This document shows, one piece after another, positions 1 to 10,586 of a stretch of DNA of 64,000 bases. A program made the translations under genes and the position numbers. A model generated the notes under the pieces. That model ran no database searches, was not told the DNA's origin, and saw only the letters and a program-made list of their open reading frames with translations. Source of the stretch: Tragulus kanchil (lineage: Eukaryota > Chordata > Mammalia > Artiodactyla > Tragulidae); contig JAIOJX010000004.1 of NCBI GenBank assembly GCA_022376925.1, positions 179,023,501 through 179,087,500 of the forward strand, written 5' to 3'. The first letter of the stretch is position 1. Each line of letters starts with the position of its first letter.

Positions 1-24
1 GGACATCTGAGGGGTTTTGTCTGT

Positions 25-118
25 TTAGTCCACGGCAGGATCTCCAGAACTTAAACCTGTTTCTGACATATCGTAGGTGCACCTCCTTTGTTGAACGAAT
101 GCATGAGTGAATGATTAG
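25..118 (+). repeat. L2 3'-end fragment
   Basis: Reads like the L2 tail: 'atcgtaggtgcacctcctttgttgaacgaatgcatgag' order, decayed. Confidence 0.5.
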
Positions 119-184
119 AGAAACGCCGGATGGTAGAGGGAAGTGAGGTAGTAAGGAAGGATCGAGGGCACAGCTGACCGGCTG

Positions 185-330
185 AGTGACGGTGGACTGT
201 TCACATCACCTCTTGGGGCCTCTCTTTGCTCATCTGTGGAATGGGCGCGGCTCAGGCCTTTGGAAAGCCATTTGACCAAGTGTACCAGCAGCCTAGATGA
301 CTCACTGACCCATGATTCCATTCTCGCCAA
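185..330 (+). repeat. MIR-like fragment
   Basis: CTCATCTGTGGAATGGGC corresponds to the MIR 'ctcatctgtaaaatggg' core. Confidence 0.55.
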
Positions 331-360
331 GGAGATATCCCCAAATACGGAACAAGGGAA

Positions 361-815
361 GCTTTATGTACAGAACGCTACCCAAATACAGTATTTATAA
401 CATCGAAAAACTGGAAATAACTGAGATGTCCCACAAAAGGGAACGGCTAAATAAACTATGGAACTTCCACTTGACAAAATATTAGGCAGCCAATAAAAAA
501 TGAGGTTCAGAGAAGAGGAAAAAGAAACGGCGTGACAGGGAGTGAAATAATCAGAAACATGCCGTGATATAATGGTAAGTCCGAAAGGCAGGATACCACC
601 GTTTTGGTTTTTTCTTCTAATACACAGCATGATCTCAGCCGGATTTAAAAAAAGGTTTCCAACAAAAAACTATGGAAGGAAATACATCAAACCTTAACAA
701 TGATTGTCCTGGGTGGTGGGGCTGTGGGTGGTGATTTTTCTTCCTTATTTTGACTTTTCTGCATTTTTCAGATTTTCATAAGTGAACATGTATTGTTGCT
801 TCATTAAAAATGAAA
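361..815 (+). mobile_element. Ancient L1M (L1ME-like) 3' fragment
   Basis: CGAAAAACTGGAAATAACTG, GGCTAAATAAACTATGG, GGCAGCCAATAAAAAATGAG and a late GTGGTGGGGCTGTGGGTGG follow the order of old mammalian L1M 3' ends. Repeated at 1499-1953 by duplication 1. Confidence 0.75.
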
Positions 816-939
816 AAGAATGCAACTGGGAAGTGGGAGTCGATGCAGGCCAAAGTCTGCTCAGGTCTCTTGAGAGGGAAGGTTAAGCTCTCCTCCAGGG
901 AATCAGAGAAGGTGGGGGGCTTGGGACTGACCACCCAAG

Positions 940-1020
940 TTCAGAACCAGAACCAGGGCTGTATGAGTGACCCTGGGCAAATCACTCCACCCCTTTGGGC
1001 TTCAGTGATGCCCCCTGTCA
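940..1020 (+). repeat. MIR-like fragment
   Basis: GTGACCCTGGGCAAATCACT and GGGCTTCAGTG match the MIR core. Repeated at 2078-2158. Confidence 0.65.
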
Positions 1021-1289
1021 AATGCAGCCTGGACCTCGCTTTTCGGTAGCAAGAACAGGACGAGAATGTTCTCAGGCCTTCCGGAACGCCGACAGAACAA
1101 GTGCCATGGTATCATTCATAGCAGTTTCTGGGAAGGTCGGTTCTGTTTTCAGCCACCTCGGGAAGATGTCTTTGTTTGGAGTCCTTGGGAGTATTTTTGG
1201 CCCCCAAGGTACAGATGTCCCTGACTCATTTTGGAAAGCTGAATGGGGATGATTTCCAGAAACACATCACGGGGTGGAGGAGAAGCAGG

Positions 1290-1450
1290 CCAGGGGGCTT
1301 CGCGTCCTGGGTTCTTGTCCCAGCTCTTCTCCTGCTCCCGTGTGGCCTTGAGAGAGTCGCTCCGCCTTCCTAGCCTCAGCGGCCCCTTCTCCACAGGCTA
1401 TGGACACAGGGGTCACTAAGACTCTGAACCTCTGTTCATGTGAGGCCATC
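1290..1450 (+). repeat. MIR-like fragment
   Basis: TGGCCTTGAGAGAGTCGCTC and CTAGCCTCAGCGGCCCC follow the MIR core order. Repeated at 2428-2588. Confidence 0.5.
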
Positions 1451-3204
1451 TCCCCGCCCTCACACTGACCATGATTCACTGCTACCCAAAACGGAAGGGC
1501 TTTATGTACAGAACGCTACCCAAATACAGTATTTATAACATCGAAAAACTGGAAATAACTGAGATGTCCCACAAAAGGGAACGGCTAAATAAACTATGGA
1601 ACTTCCACTTGACAAAATATTAGGCAGCCAATAAAAAATGAGGTTCAGAGAAGAGGAAAAAGAAACGGCGTGACAGGGAGTGAAATAATCAGAAACATGC
1701 CGTGATATAATGGTAAGTCCGAAAGGCAGGATACCACCGTTTTGGTTTTTTCTTCTAATACACAGCATGATCTCAGCCGGATTTAAAAAAAGGTTTCCAA
1801 CAAAAAACTATGGAAGGAAATACATCAAACCTTAACAATGATTGTCCTGGGTGGTGGGGCTGTGGGTGGTGATTTTTCTTCCTTATTTTGACTTTTCTGC
1901 ATTTTTCAGATTTTCATAAGTGAACATGTATTGTTGCTTCATTAAAAATGAAAAAGAATGCAACTGGGAAGTGGGAGTCGATGCAGGCCAAAGTCTGCTC
2001 AGGTCTCTTGAGAGGGAAGGTTAAGCTCTCCTCCAGGGAATCAGAGAAGGTGGGGGGCTTGGGACTGACCACCCAAGTTCAGAACCAGAACCAGGGCTGT
2101 ATGAGTGACCCTGGGCAAATCACTCCACCCCTTTGGGCTTCAGTGATGCCCCCTGTCAAATGCAGCCTGGACCTCGCTTTTCGGTAGCAAGAACAGGACG
2201 AGAATGTTCTCAGGCCTTCCGGAACGCCGACAGAACAAGTGCCATGGTATCATTCATAGCAGTTTCTGGGAAGGTCGGTTCTGTTTTCAGCCACCTCGGG
2301 AAGATGTCTTTGTTTGGAGTCCTTGGGAGTATTTTTGGCCCCCAAGGTACAGATGTCCCTGACTCATTTTGGAAAGCTGAACGGGGATGATTTCCAGAAA
2401 CACATCACGGGGTGGAGGAGAAGCAGGCCAGGGGGCTTCGCGTCCTGGGTTCTTGTCCCAGCTCTTCTCCTGCTCCCGTGTGGCCTTGAGAGAGTCGCTC
2501 CGCCTTCCTAGCCTCAGCGGCCCCTTCTCCACAGGCTATGGACACAGGGGTCACTAAGACTCTGAACCTCTGTTCATGTGAGGCCATCTCACCCCAGCCC
2601 CTGGGGGCAGGGACACAGGACTCTGAGAGTCAGCCTCTTCGTGGTTGGAATCCCCGGAACCTCCCGTGGGTGGCCTGTGACCTCATTTCTGGTCCCGTTT
2701 CCCGGGGGAGTGCGGGGGTGGGTGGATGGTGTGGGGGGCGTGCCCCGGCAGCTCTCTGGAAGCTCCGACAGTGGGGCGGGATTGCCCTCGGTTTCCCTCC
2801 GGGCCTGCTGTCGTGTCTGACCCTCCAGGGTCCCGCAGCTGGGGGACGGGCAGGGGCTGCTTTAGCGCCGACAGAGGGTACACGAAAAAGAACACTCTGC
2901 GTAGGCACAGCCCAAACATGCGAGTGGTGTGCACCAGTTCCCAGCGGAGGTGCACGTCACCCCATCCGTGAAGCCACGAGGGGCCTCAGGACCTCAGTCC
3001 TGGGCATTTCCAGCCTGATCCGCAGCAGACGTGTCCCACAGCCCTGTCCCATCCTGTAGGCGCAGATCAAGGGGCCTCGGACCTGAGGATGATCTAATTA
3101 GCCTGACGGTTCACGCATGCCCAGTACTTTCCACAGGCGGCTCCGCTGTGAATCCTCAGACCCCTTCTGTGGGACAGGCCCTGAAACTCTTCAGCACTTG
3201 CAGA

Positions 3205-3470
3205 CGGGGAGTCAGAGAATCAGAGGGGTTAGGAACTCACTCGCACAGTTGGCACTGGCACAGGGACAGGACCGGAACCCAGGTCACCTGTCTTGAGTCC
3301 ACACTCACGACTGTGATGCCTTAAGATCATGTAGCCTCTTCCAGCTGCTGCTGTGGCACATGAGGAGATGCTCAGCACAGGTCAGCGGCTTCCCAAGGTC
3401 ACACAGCAAATATGTGCAAAGCCCAGACCTGCTCCAGACCCTTGGCTTTGGGGGATAGGGTCTTTGCACT
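3205..3470 (-). repeat. Two adjacent MIR-like fragments, antisense
   Basis: GACCGGAACCCAGGTCACC (3205-3325) and CCCAAGGTCACACAGCAAAT (3355-3470) are antisense MIR cores. Repeated at 4324-4589. Confidence 0.7.
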
Positions 3471-3559
3471 TGAACTCAAGAGGCTCCGTCTGTCAAACAC
3501 GGCCAGCACAGGGCTCAGCACCGAGGTCAGTGGATAATGTACCAGGCGGACCCGGGTAA

Positions 3560-3660
3560 CTTCCCTGTGCATTCATTTATTCATCCATCCACTAAGATCC
3601 TTCTTGGTGCCTCAGTCCGGCTCTAAGGTAGAGCAATGAGCAAGGCCCTCTTCTGCTCAT
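3560..3660 (-). repeat. L2-like fragment, antisense
   Basis: GCATTCATTTATTCATCCAT followed by 'ggtgcctcagtccggctctaagg' resembles the antisense L2 3' end. Repeated at 4679. Confidence 0.5.
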
Positions 3661-4818
3661 AACCCAGGGATTTCAGGAGGAGGTGACAGCTGAGAAGTCT
3701 GAACCTCTGTTCATGTGAGGCCATCTCACCCCAGCCCCTGGGGCCCTGAGTCAGCCTCTTCGTGGTTGGAATCCCGGAACCTCCGTGGGTGGCCTGTGAC
3801 CTCATTTCTGGTCCCGTTTCCCGGGGGAGTGCGGGGGTGGGTGGATGGTGTGGGGGGCGTGCCCCGGCAGCTCTCTGGAAGCTCCGACAGTGGGGCGGGA
3901 TTGCCCTCGGTTTCCCTCCGGGCCTGCTGTCGTGTCTGACCCTCCAGGGTCCCGCAGTTGGGGGACGGGCAGGGGCTGCTTTAGCGCCGACAGAGGGTAC
4001 ACGAAAAAGAACACTCTGCGTAGGCACAGCCCAAACATGCGAGTGGTGTGCACCAGTTCCCAGCGGAGGTGCACGTCACCCCATCCGTGAAGCCACGAGG
4101 GGCCTCAGGACCTCAGTCCTGGGCATTTCCAGCCTGATCCGCAGCAGACGTGTCCCACAGCCCTGTCCCATCCTGTAGGCGCAGATCAAGGGGCCTCGGA
4201 CCTGAGGATGATCTAATTAGCCTGACGGTTCACGCATGCCCAGTACTTTCCACAGGCGGCTCCGCTGTGAATCCTCAGACCCCTTCTGTGGGACAGGCCC
4301 TGAAACTCTTCAGCACTTGCAGACGGGGAGTCAGAGAATCAGAGGGGTTAGGAACTCACTCGCACAGTTGGCACTGGCACAGGGACAGGACCGGAACCCA
4401 GGTCACCTGTCTTGAGTCCACACTCACGACTGTGATGCCTTAAGATCATGTAGCCTCTTCCAGCTGCTGCTGTGGCACATGAGGAGATGCTCAGCACAGG
4501 TCAGCGGCTTCCCAAGGTCACACAGCAAATATGTGCAAAGCCCAGACCTGCTCCAGACCCTTGGCTTTGGGGGATAGGGTCTTTGCACTTGAACTCAAGA
4601 GGCTCCGTCTGTCAAACACGGCCAGCACAGGGCTCAGCACCGAGGTCAGTGGATAATGTACCAGGCGGACCCGGGTAACTTCCCTGTGCATTCATTTATT
4701 CATCCATCCACTAAGATCCTTCTTGGTGCCTCAGTCCGGCTCTAAGGTAGAGCAATGAGCAAGGCCCCTCTTCTGCTCATAACCCAGGGATTTCCAGGAG
4801 GAGGTGACAGCTGAGAAG

Positions 4819-5334
4819 TGAGGAGAGAAGAAAGGGTGTTCTGGGCCCAAGAAACAGCTGATGCATGTGGGGAACCCCCATGGTTTCTGGGAGGGCTGAA
4901 AGGGAAGGAGGCGAACTGCCAGGGTCTGACGCCACGGGGGCGCCATGGGTGGGGGAGGAGTGGGAAGGCAGATGGTGTCGGAAGGCAGTCAGCCACTGGT
5001 CGGGGGTCCGCCAGCTGCTCCGCCCACCGTCCACTGTCCACCACTGTCCTCTCCGGTAGTCCGAGAGGGAAAGAGGGAAGAGAGACGCAGTTTAGGAAAG
5101 CATGAGGTTCCTGCCTTCCCGGGTCATAACTGGAAGCAGAAGTGGGGGCTGGGGGCTGGGCTGCGGCTGAGGTCACAAGGCAGGAGGGGCGGTGGCAGAG
5201 CAGCACCCTGGCTCAGGCCCGGCGGGGGGAGGTGGGAAGTTCTGCAAGTGCTTCTCCGTCAGAGGCAGGAATGGGAGAGGGAAGTGGACCCAGCCCTGGG
5301 GGCTCCTCTGCCCGGCATCTCCAGCCACTGCTTC
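4819..5334. other. Unique intergenic sequence, nothing recognised
   Basis: GC-rich, no repeat family or exon recognised. Open frames overlap on both strands without conserved motifs. Confidence 0.5.
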
Positions 5335-5760
5335 CCAATCACGCACTTCCCACTGCCTTGCTGCTGCGTCTCCAGTGCCCCCAGCTCTTCCTGCCTCAGG
5401 GCCTTTGCACCCGCTGCCTGCAATGACTCCCTTCTTTTATTTGTTCACCGCTTAAATACCACCTGCTCAACCCCTCTGCCCTGCGCTGCCCCCTCCCTTC
5501 CCCACGCAGCACCGCTCGATGGTCCGTTCTCGTCACATCGCTGGCTGCCCCTGAGTCACCCACGCGCTCACTTGTTCGCTGTTTGCTCTTCCTCTCAGGA
5601 CATAAGTGCCACAAGGACAGGACCTTGGTCTTTTCTGTTCATCACTGAATTCCCAGCTGCAAGCACAGGGCTTGACATGCAGTGGACCCTCAACAACGTG
5701 GCACGGGGCGTTCACTATGTGCCAGGCACATCCCAGGGGCACTAACTCATTTAATTCTGA
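5335..5760 (+). repeat. L2 3' region fragments
   Basis: CTGCCTCAGGGCCTTTGCAC, then 'aaataccacctgctcaacccc' and 'gctgcaagcacagggcttgac' follow the L2 consensus order. Decayed. Confidence 0.7.
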
Positions 5761-5860
5761 AAAGGCCATGCATGGTAGGGCCAGTGCTAGATTGGTGGGG
5801 GCCTGAAGCTGAATCATTCTTGGCATCTTTAAGGAAAATATGACTAAGAACATGAAATAG

Positions 5861-6365
5861 GTGCTATCTCTTAGATGCAGAAGCTTAAAAAGGACACAAA
5901 TGAACTTATCTACAAAACAGACTTGCAGACTTAGATAACAAGTTTATGGTTATTAGTAAGGGAAGGGTAGAGGGGAGGGATTCTTGTGGGGTTTGGGATT
6001 GCCGTGTACACAATGCTATATTTAAAATGGATGTAGGGGTGGGAGAGAGGTCCAAGAGGGAGGGCATATATGTACATATATGGCGGATTCACCTCATTGT
6101 ACAGCAGAAAGTAACACAACATTGTAAGGCAAGTATATGCCAATAAAAATAAATTAATTTATGAAAAAATAAAATGTCTAACCAACAGGGACCTACTGCA
6201 TAGTATAGGGAACTCTGCTCAATATTATGTAACAACCTAAATGCAAAAAGAATTTGAAAAAGAATAGATACATATATATCTACAACTGAATTACTTTGCT
6301 GTATACCTGAAGCTAACACATAGTTAATCAACTACACTCCAATATAAAATAAGTTTTAAAAAAAG
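5861..6365 (+). mobile_element. Artiodactyl L1 3' end
   Basis: Contains the characteristic L1 3' UTR run GGGAACTCTGCTCAATATT, TATGTAACAACCTAAATG and CACTCCAATATAAAATAAG, followed by an A-rich tail. 5' truncated, no ORF. Confidence 0.88.
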
Positions 6366-6439
6366 AAATAGGAATGGTGTCTCGGATGGGGCCAGGCAGC
6401 TGAGGGATGCTGGAACTGATCTTCTTAACTGCCAGGGGT

Positions 6440-6575
6440 TTCACTTGCGTGGAAGGATTCTGGAGTCATTCATTCATTCAATCATTTATTCATTTATCCA
6501 TTCTTTGTTCATTCAATAGATAACTCTCCGTGCCACGTCCTGCACTAGGCACCGAGGACAAAGCAGTAAAACGTA
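6440..6575 (-). repeat. L2 fragment with ATTC repeats, antisense
   Basis: CATTCATTCATTCAATCATT followed by GCACTAGGCACCGAGGAC matches the antisense L2 end. Confidence 0.65.
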
Positions 6576-6584
6576 ACTGCTCAT

Positions 6585-7201
6585 GGGCTTCCTAAGTGGT
6601 CAAGGGGTTAAGAATCCACCTACCGGGCTTCCCCTGGTGGTCCAGTGGGTAAGGACACCGCCTTGCAGTGCAAGGGGCGCCGGTTCGATCCCTGGCCTGG
6701 GAAGATCCCACGTGCCATGGAGCGGCTGGACTGACGTGTCCAATCACCGAGCCGGAGCTCTGGGGCGCATGCGCCCAGAGCCGGCGCTCTGCAACGACAG
6801 ACGCCACTGCGATGGGAGGCCCACAGGAGCCAAAGAACGAAGACGGACGAAAATAGAGAAATGAAGGACCAATGGAAGTGGCCCACCCTCTCCCCCCCTC
6901 CCCAACCCGACCCCTGCCCAAAATAAATACATAAATCTTTAAAAAAAAAAAAATCCACCTACCAATGCAAGCGACACTGGTTCGATCCCTGGTCTGGGAA
7001 GATTTCACATGCCCTGGAGCAACTAAGCCCGGGGGCCACAGCTACAAAGCCCACATGCAAGTGAAGCCACCTTAAGGAGAAGCCTGAACACTGCAAGGAA
7101 GAGCAGTCTCCATTGGCCGCAACTAGAGAAAGTCTGAGCCCAGCAATGAAGACCCAGCGCAGCCAGAAATAAAAATAAAACCGAAAATAACAACAAAAAA
7201 A
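6585..7201 (+). mobile_element. Older tRNA-derived SINE, split by a younger SINE
   Basis: Left part 6585-6624 and right part 6952-7201 together read as a tRNA-headed cetartiodactyl SINE with repeated 'gcaactagagaaag'-type tail units and an A-rich end. The younger element at 6625 interrupts it. Confidence 0.8.
6625..6951 (+). mobile_element. tRNA-derived SINE (young tail type), nested
   Basis: Starts GGGCTTCCCCTGGTGG and has RNA polymerase III B-box-like GGTTCGATCCC. A tail containing GGAGCTCTGG and GCGCATGCGC follows, then a C-rich stretch and an A-run. It is flanked by the perfect 12-bp target duplication AATCCACCTACC at 6613-6624 and 6952-6963, and sits inside an older SINE. Confidence 0.9.
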
Positions 7202-9244
7202 CAAGGTTGCCCTTGGCACGGAGCTCTTTTGATAATGAAAGCACACCACAAAAATTGAGACAGAATTTACCATCCTCATTAGGAGGTAGAAATTCAAGGC
7301 AGGAAAGTCAAGAAGGAGACCATGTGGAGCTGGGGGGCAGGGTGGTGGAGGGGCCTCACTGACGAGATGGTATTGGGGCTGCGAGCTGGAGGGGTGAGGG
7401 AGTGAGGCAGGCAGACATCAAGAGGAAAAGCAATCCCAGGCAGGAGGAGTTGCAGGGGCCGTGGCTCTGATGAGCTTGGGGAAACAGCTGGAGTGGAACG
7501 AAGGAGGGCCTGGGGGGGCTGGGGCCAGAGAGGCGGGGGTGCAGGTCACGCAGGGCCTGTGGGTCGCCGTCAGGACTCGGGGAGCCGGGAGCCGCGGGAG
7601 GGCTCTGAGCGGGGCTGTCTTGGTGCCACGGGTTCACTGTGGCTGCTGCGCAGAGGACAGCCGGCAGGCTTGCGGGCAGGAGCAGGGAGACCAGAGCGGG
7701 AGGCAGCTGAGTGGTCCCGGCAGAGGCGACGGGGCCCAGTTCGGGTGGAGGGTGAGAAGCAGTTGGATTCTGGACTATTTTGAAGATCTGTCCAACAAGA
7801 TTTGCGATGGGTTGTGTTTATTTTTTTTTAATTGAAGGATAATTGCTTTACAATATTAGTTTCACTTCTACCATACATCAGCATGAGGGTTGCGTTTTAA
7901 TTAGCTCCATAACAAACCCGCCCCGGCACTTTGTGGCTTAAAACAACAAGAATCATCTTACGTTTCTCATAGTTTCTACGGGTCATGAATCTGAAAGGGC
8001 TTGGCCGTGTGGTCTGGCTCGGGGTCCATCATGCAGGGGCCGCCAGTGGCTGCAGTGTGCTCGCTGGGCATCCTGCTCCTTCTCCGGTCCACTCTGGGCC
8101 CTTCCACTGGGCCTATGTAGGCTGATTGGGCTTCCTTTCAGCATGGTGGCTCAAAGCTCCAGCGGCGACCGTCCCAGGAGAACCAAATAGAAGCGTGATT
8201 GCATTTTCTGACCTCGCTCAGAAACCACTAAGCTTTGCTTCTGAAAACTCCAAGTGTCTCCAGATTGGAGGAGAGGGAGCACGGGAGGATGTGTCTCCCT
8301 GGGGAGACGGTCAAGGGCATGCTGGAGAACATGTCATATCTGTCACAGATGGAAGAAGCCGTACTCGAGTGCTGTTACGTAACAAGACCGAATCGCCCAG
8401 CCTCTTCACGCCTCTGCATCCTCATCTGTTAGGTAGAGGGAGTGGATACCGGCTGCGTCTTAACGCTGGGATCCCTTGCACGCACGAGCCTGGCCTCTCA
8501 CCCGGCTGGGCTCAGTGACCAGCAGCTTCCCCTCCCCACTTCTCAGCGGCCATACTGGCTCCGCTCCACGCAGCCTGGAAAGAAGCACCCCTCCCCAGAG
8601 AAGGCGGAAACAGCCCGGCTTGGAGTGGCTGTGCCTCTCCGCGGCTGCTCATGCAGTGCCATCTGCCTGGGCGGCCCTCCTCCTTGTGTGTGCTCAGGTG
8701 TGCTTGTGCTTACGTGCACACCCACGTACGCAGGTGCCCGTGAGTGCATCTCCCTCCCCGGCAAGCCAGCAACACCCTCCGCGTTCCTGCTTCATGACGG
8801 CCCCCTCAGCCTCCGGCCAGCCGCTCCAGCAGGAAGCCTTGCCTTGGCCACCGGAGCCGGAGCCCCCTGGCCCCGAGAGCACCTCCCAAGCCCCCACCTT
8901 TCCTGGACCAGGCTCGCTGCCATCCCCTTGGTCCTGCCGGGTCCCTCTGCCCCCCTCAACCCTCCTCGCCAGGACCCACGCAACAGCCGGAGTCCTCTCT
9001 GCCAGGACAGGCGTGATCACGTCACGCGTGTCTGGAAAGAGCAACCTTATTGGATGAGAAGGCAGTCCAGCGGTGGCCCGGGGCCAGGGGGAGACCCACT
9101 GCGGGGAGGCTGCAGGACCCTTTAGGCTGAGGACGTGTTCTCTGTCCTGAGGGAGGGGGTGGTTACAGCACTGAGTTTGACAACTGGCAGCTTCCTTTGT
9201 GTGTGCCCGGCAGCTCGATAGAGCCGAGGCCAACAAAACCAACC
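7202..9244. other. Intergenic, mostly unique, with old repeat remnants
   Basis: Holds the short L1 fragment at 7812 and a stretch at 7895-8150 with GTGGCTTAAAACAACAAGAA, a motif common to an old interspersed repeat I cannot classify. 8160-9240 shows no recognised element or exon despite long GC-driven open frames. Confidence 0.5.
7812..7895 (-). mobile_element. Short L1 fragment, antisense
   Basis: TTGAAGGATAATTGCTTTAC and following bases match, in reverse, the L1 3' segment around 6095-6130. Confidence 0.6.
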
Positions 9245-9320
9245 GTCGCCGTGCTTGTCGAGCACCTACTGTGTGCCGGGCACTGGTCTAGGCACTGAGG
9301 CAGCCGATGAAACAGACGAA
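9245..9320 (-). repeat. L2 fragment, antisense
   Basis: GAGCACCTACTGTGTGCCGG and GTCTAGGCACTGAGGC match the antisense L2 3' end. Confidence 0.7.
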
Positions 9321-9326
9321 AACCTC

Positions 9327-9880
9327 GGTCTTCCCTGGTGGCTCAGCGGTGAAAGAGTCTGCTTGCGATGCAGGAGCCGCAAGAGACGCGGGTTCAATCC
9401 CTGGATCAGGAAGATCCCCTGGAGGAGGGCATGTCAACCCACTCCAATATTCTTGCCTCAGAAGTCCCACGGAGGGCTTCCCTGGTGGTCCAGTGGGTAA
9501 GGACACCGCCTTGCAGTGCCAGGGGCGCCGGCTCGATCCCTGGCCTGGGAGGATCCCACGTGCCGCGGAGCGGCTGGACTGATGTGTCCAATTACTGAGC
9601 CGGAGCTCTGGAGCGCATGCGCCCAGAGCCGGCGCTCTGCAGCAACAGAGGCCACCGTGATGGGAGGCCCACACGGGCCAAAGAACAAAGACGGATGAAC
9701 ATAGAGAAACGAAAGGCCAATAGAAGTGGCCCACCTGTCCCCCTCCCTCCACAACCTGCACCCCCGTCAAAAAAAAAAGCATTAAAAAAAAAAAAAGAAG
9801 TCCCATGGACAGAGGAGCCTGGCGGGCTACTGTCCAAAGGGTGGCAAAGAGTCAGTCGCGACTGAGCCGCACACACTCAT
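9327..9880 (+). mobile_element. Bov-tA-type SINE, interrupted
   Basis: Left part 9327-9473 has the tRNA-like head and GATCCCCTGGAGGAGGGCATG. Right part 9796-9880 continues with GGACAGAGGAGCCTGG and GAGTCAGTCGCGACTGA, the BovB-derived tail. The element is ruminant-specific. Confidence 0.88.
9474..9795 (+). mobile_element. tRNA-derived SINE (young tail type), nested in Bov-tA
   Basis: Same family as 6625-6951, over most of its length closely similar. Target duplication AGAAGTCCCA at 9460-9469 and 9796-9805. A few bases (CGGA) separate the left duplication from the element. Confidence 0.9.
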
Positions 9881-10586
9881 TGAACAGGCAGAAGGCAGAC
9901 AGAGCAGCTCCAGCGACGACACCAGGCAATGCTGCCGCGAGGTGTGTCCAAGCAGCCTGGCAGACAGACAGCCTGCGTGGAGGACTTCAGTGACCTGTCC
10001 CTGCTCCAGGACCCTCTCCCAGACCCCTCCCTTTGAGGCTGTTCCCCAGGGGCCGGGAGTGGGGCCAGGGTTTTGCAGGGGGGTCCCCTAGGAGATGTCA
10101 GTGCGAGGAGACAGGTGGACACACCAGACACGCGTGCACACGTGTCCGCTCAGCACCGCCCCACACGTGGTAAGAGCTGCTACGAATTAAACGCTTCCTC
10201 TTTATATTTGTATCTCCGTCTTCCCGACAGCCCTTTGAGGCGTGTACTGTCATGACTGCGTGTGACAGATGGGGGCTCAGAGGTGCCGAGCGGGTGGTCG
10301 CCCCACCTAAAGTCGGGGCCCGGCCACAGAGAGCGGGGATCAGGAGGCAGGCTGTCCGGCTCTGGGCCTTGGTGACTGTGGCTTGTGACAGAGACCCGTG
10401 ACCTGTTCCCAGTGGCTCCCGCCCATCCAGAGGCCCTGCATCCCACACGCGAGCAGCACCTCAGAGTTCACCTCCGTCTCCCGCCCAAGATGAGAGGAGG
10501 GTCAGGCAAGTGTCCTTGTTTTGCAGGAGAGGAAATGGAGGGGGAGAGACGGCTCTGGGTCTAACTCAGTGTCACCTGGGGCTTGA
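9881..10586. other. Intergenic with one MIR
   Basis: An antisense MIR-like segment covers about 10165-10320 (GTGACAGATGGGGGCTCAGA). The remainder is unrecognised. Confidence 0.5.

Larger units (their letters stand above)
361..2590. repeat. Direct duplication 1, period 1138
   Basis: 361-1452 is repeated at 1499-2590 with one substitution seen (T1244 versus C2382). A 46-bp spacer unrelated to either copy lies between. The duplicated content is an ancient L1M fragment, MIR fragments and unique sequence. Confidence 0.95.
2561..4818. repeat. Direct duplication 2, period about 1119-1137
   Basis: 2561-3697 is repeated at 3698-4818, back to back. The second copy lacks 18 bases in all near its start (2600-2650 versus 3740-3770) and differs by single-base homopolymer changes near 3645 and 3675. 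Its first copy overlaps the end of duplication 1 by 30 bases. Confidence 0.94.

Noticed and set aside
4945..5745. 266-codon + strand open frame
   Set aside because: Runs through an L2 remnant and has no family motif.
6625..6715. tRNA gene candidates from GGTTCGATCCC boxes
   Set aside because: These are heads of SINEs with A-rich tails and target duplications, and they do not form a proper tRNA cloverleaf context.
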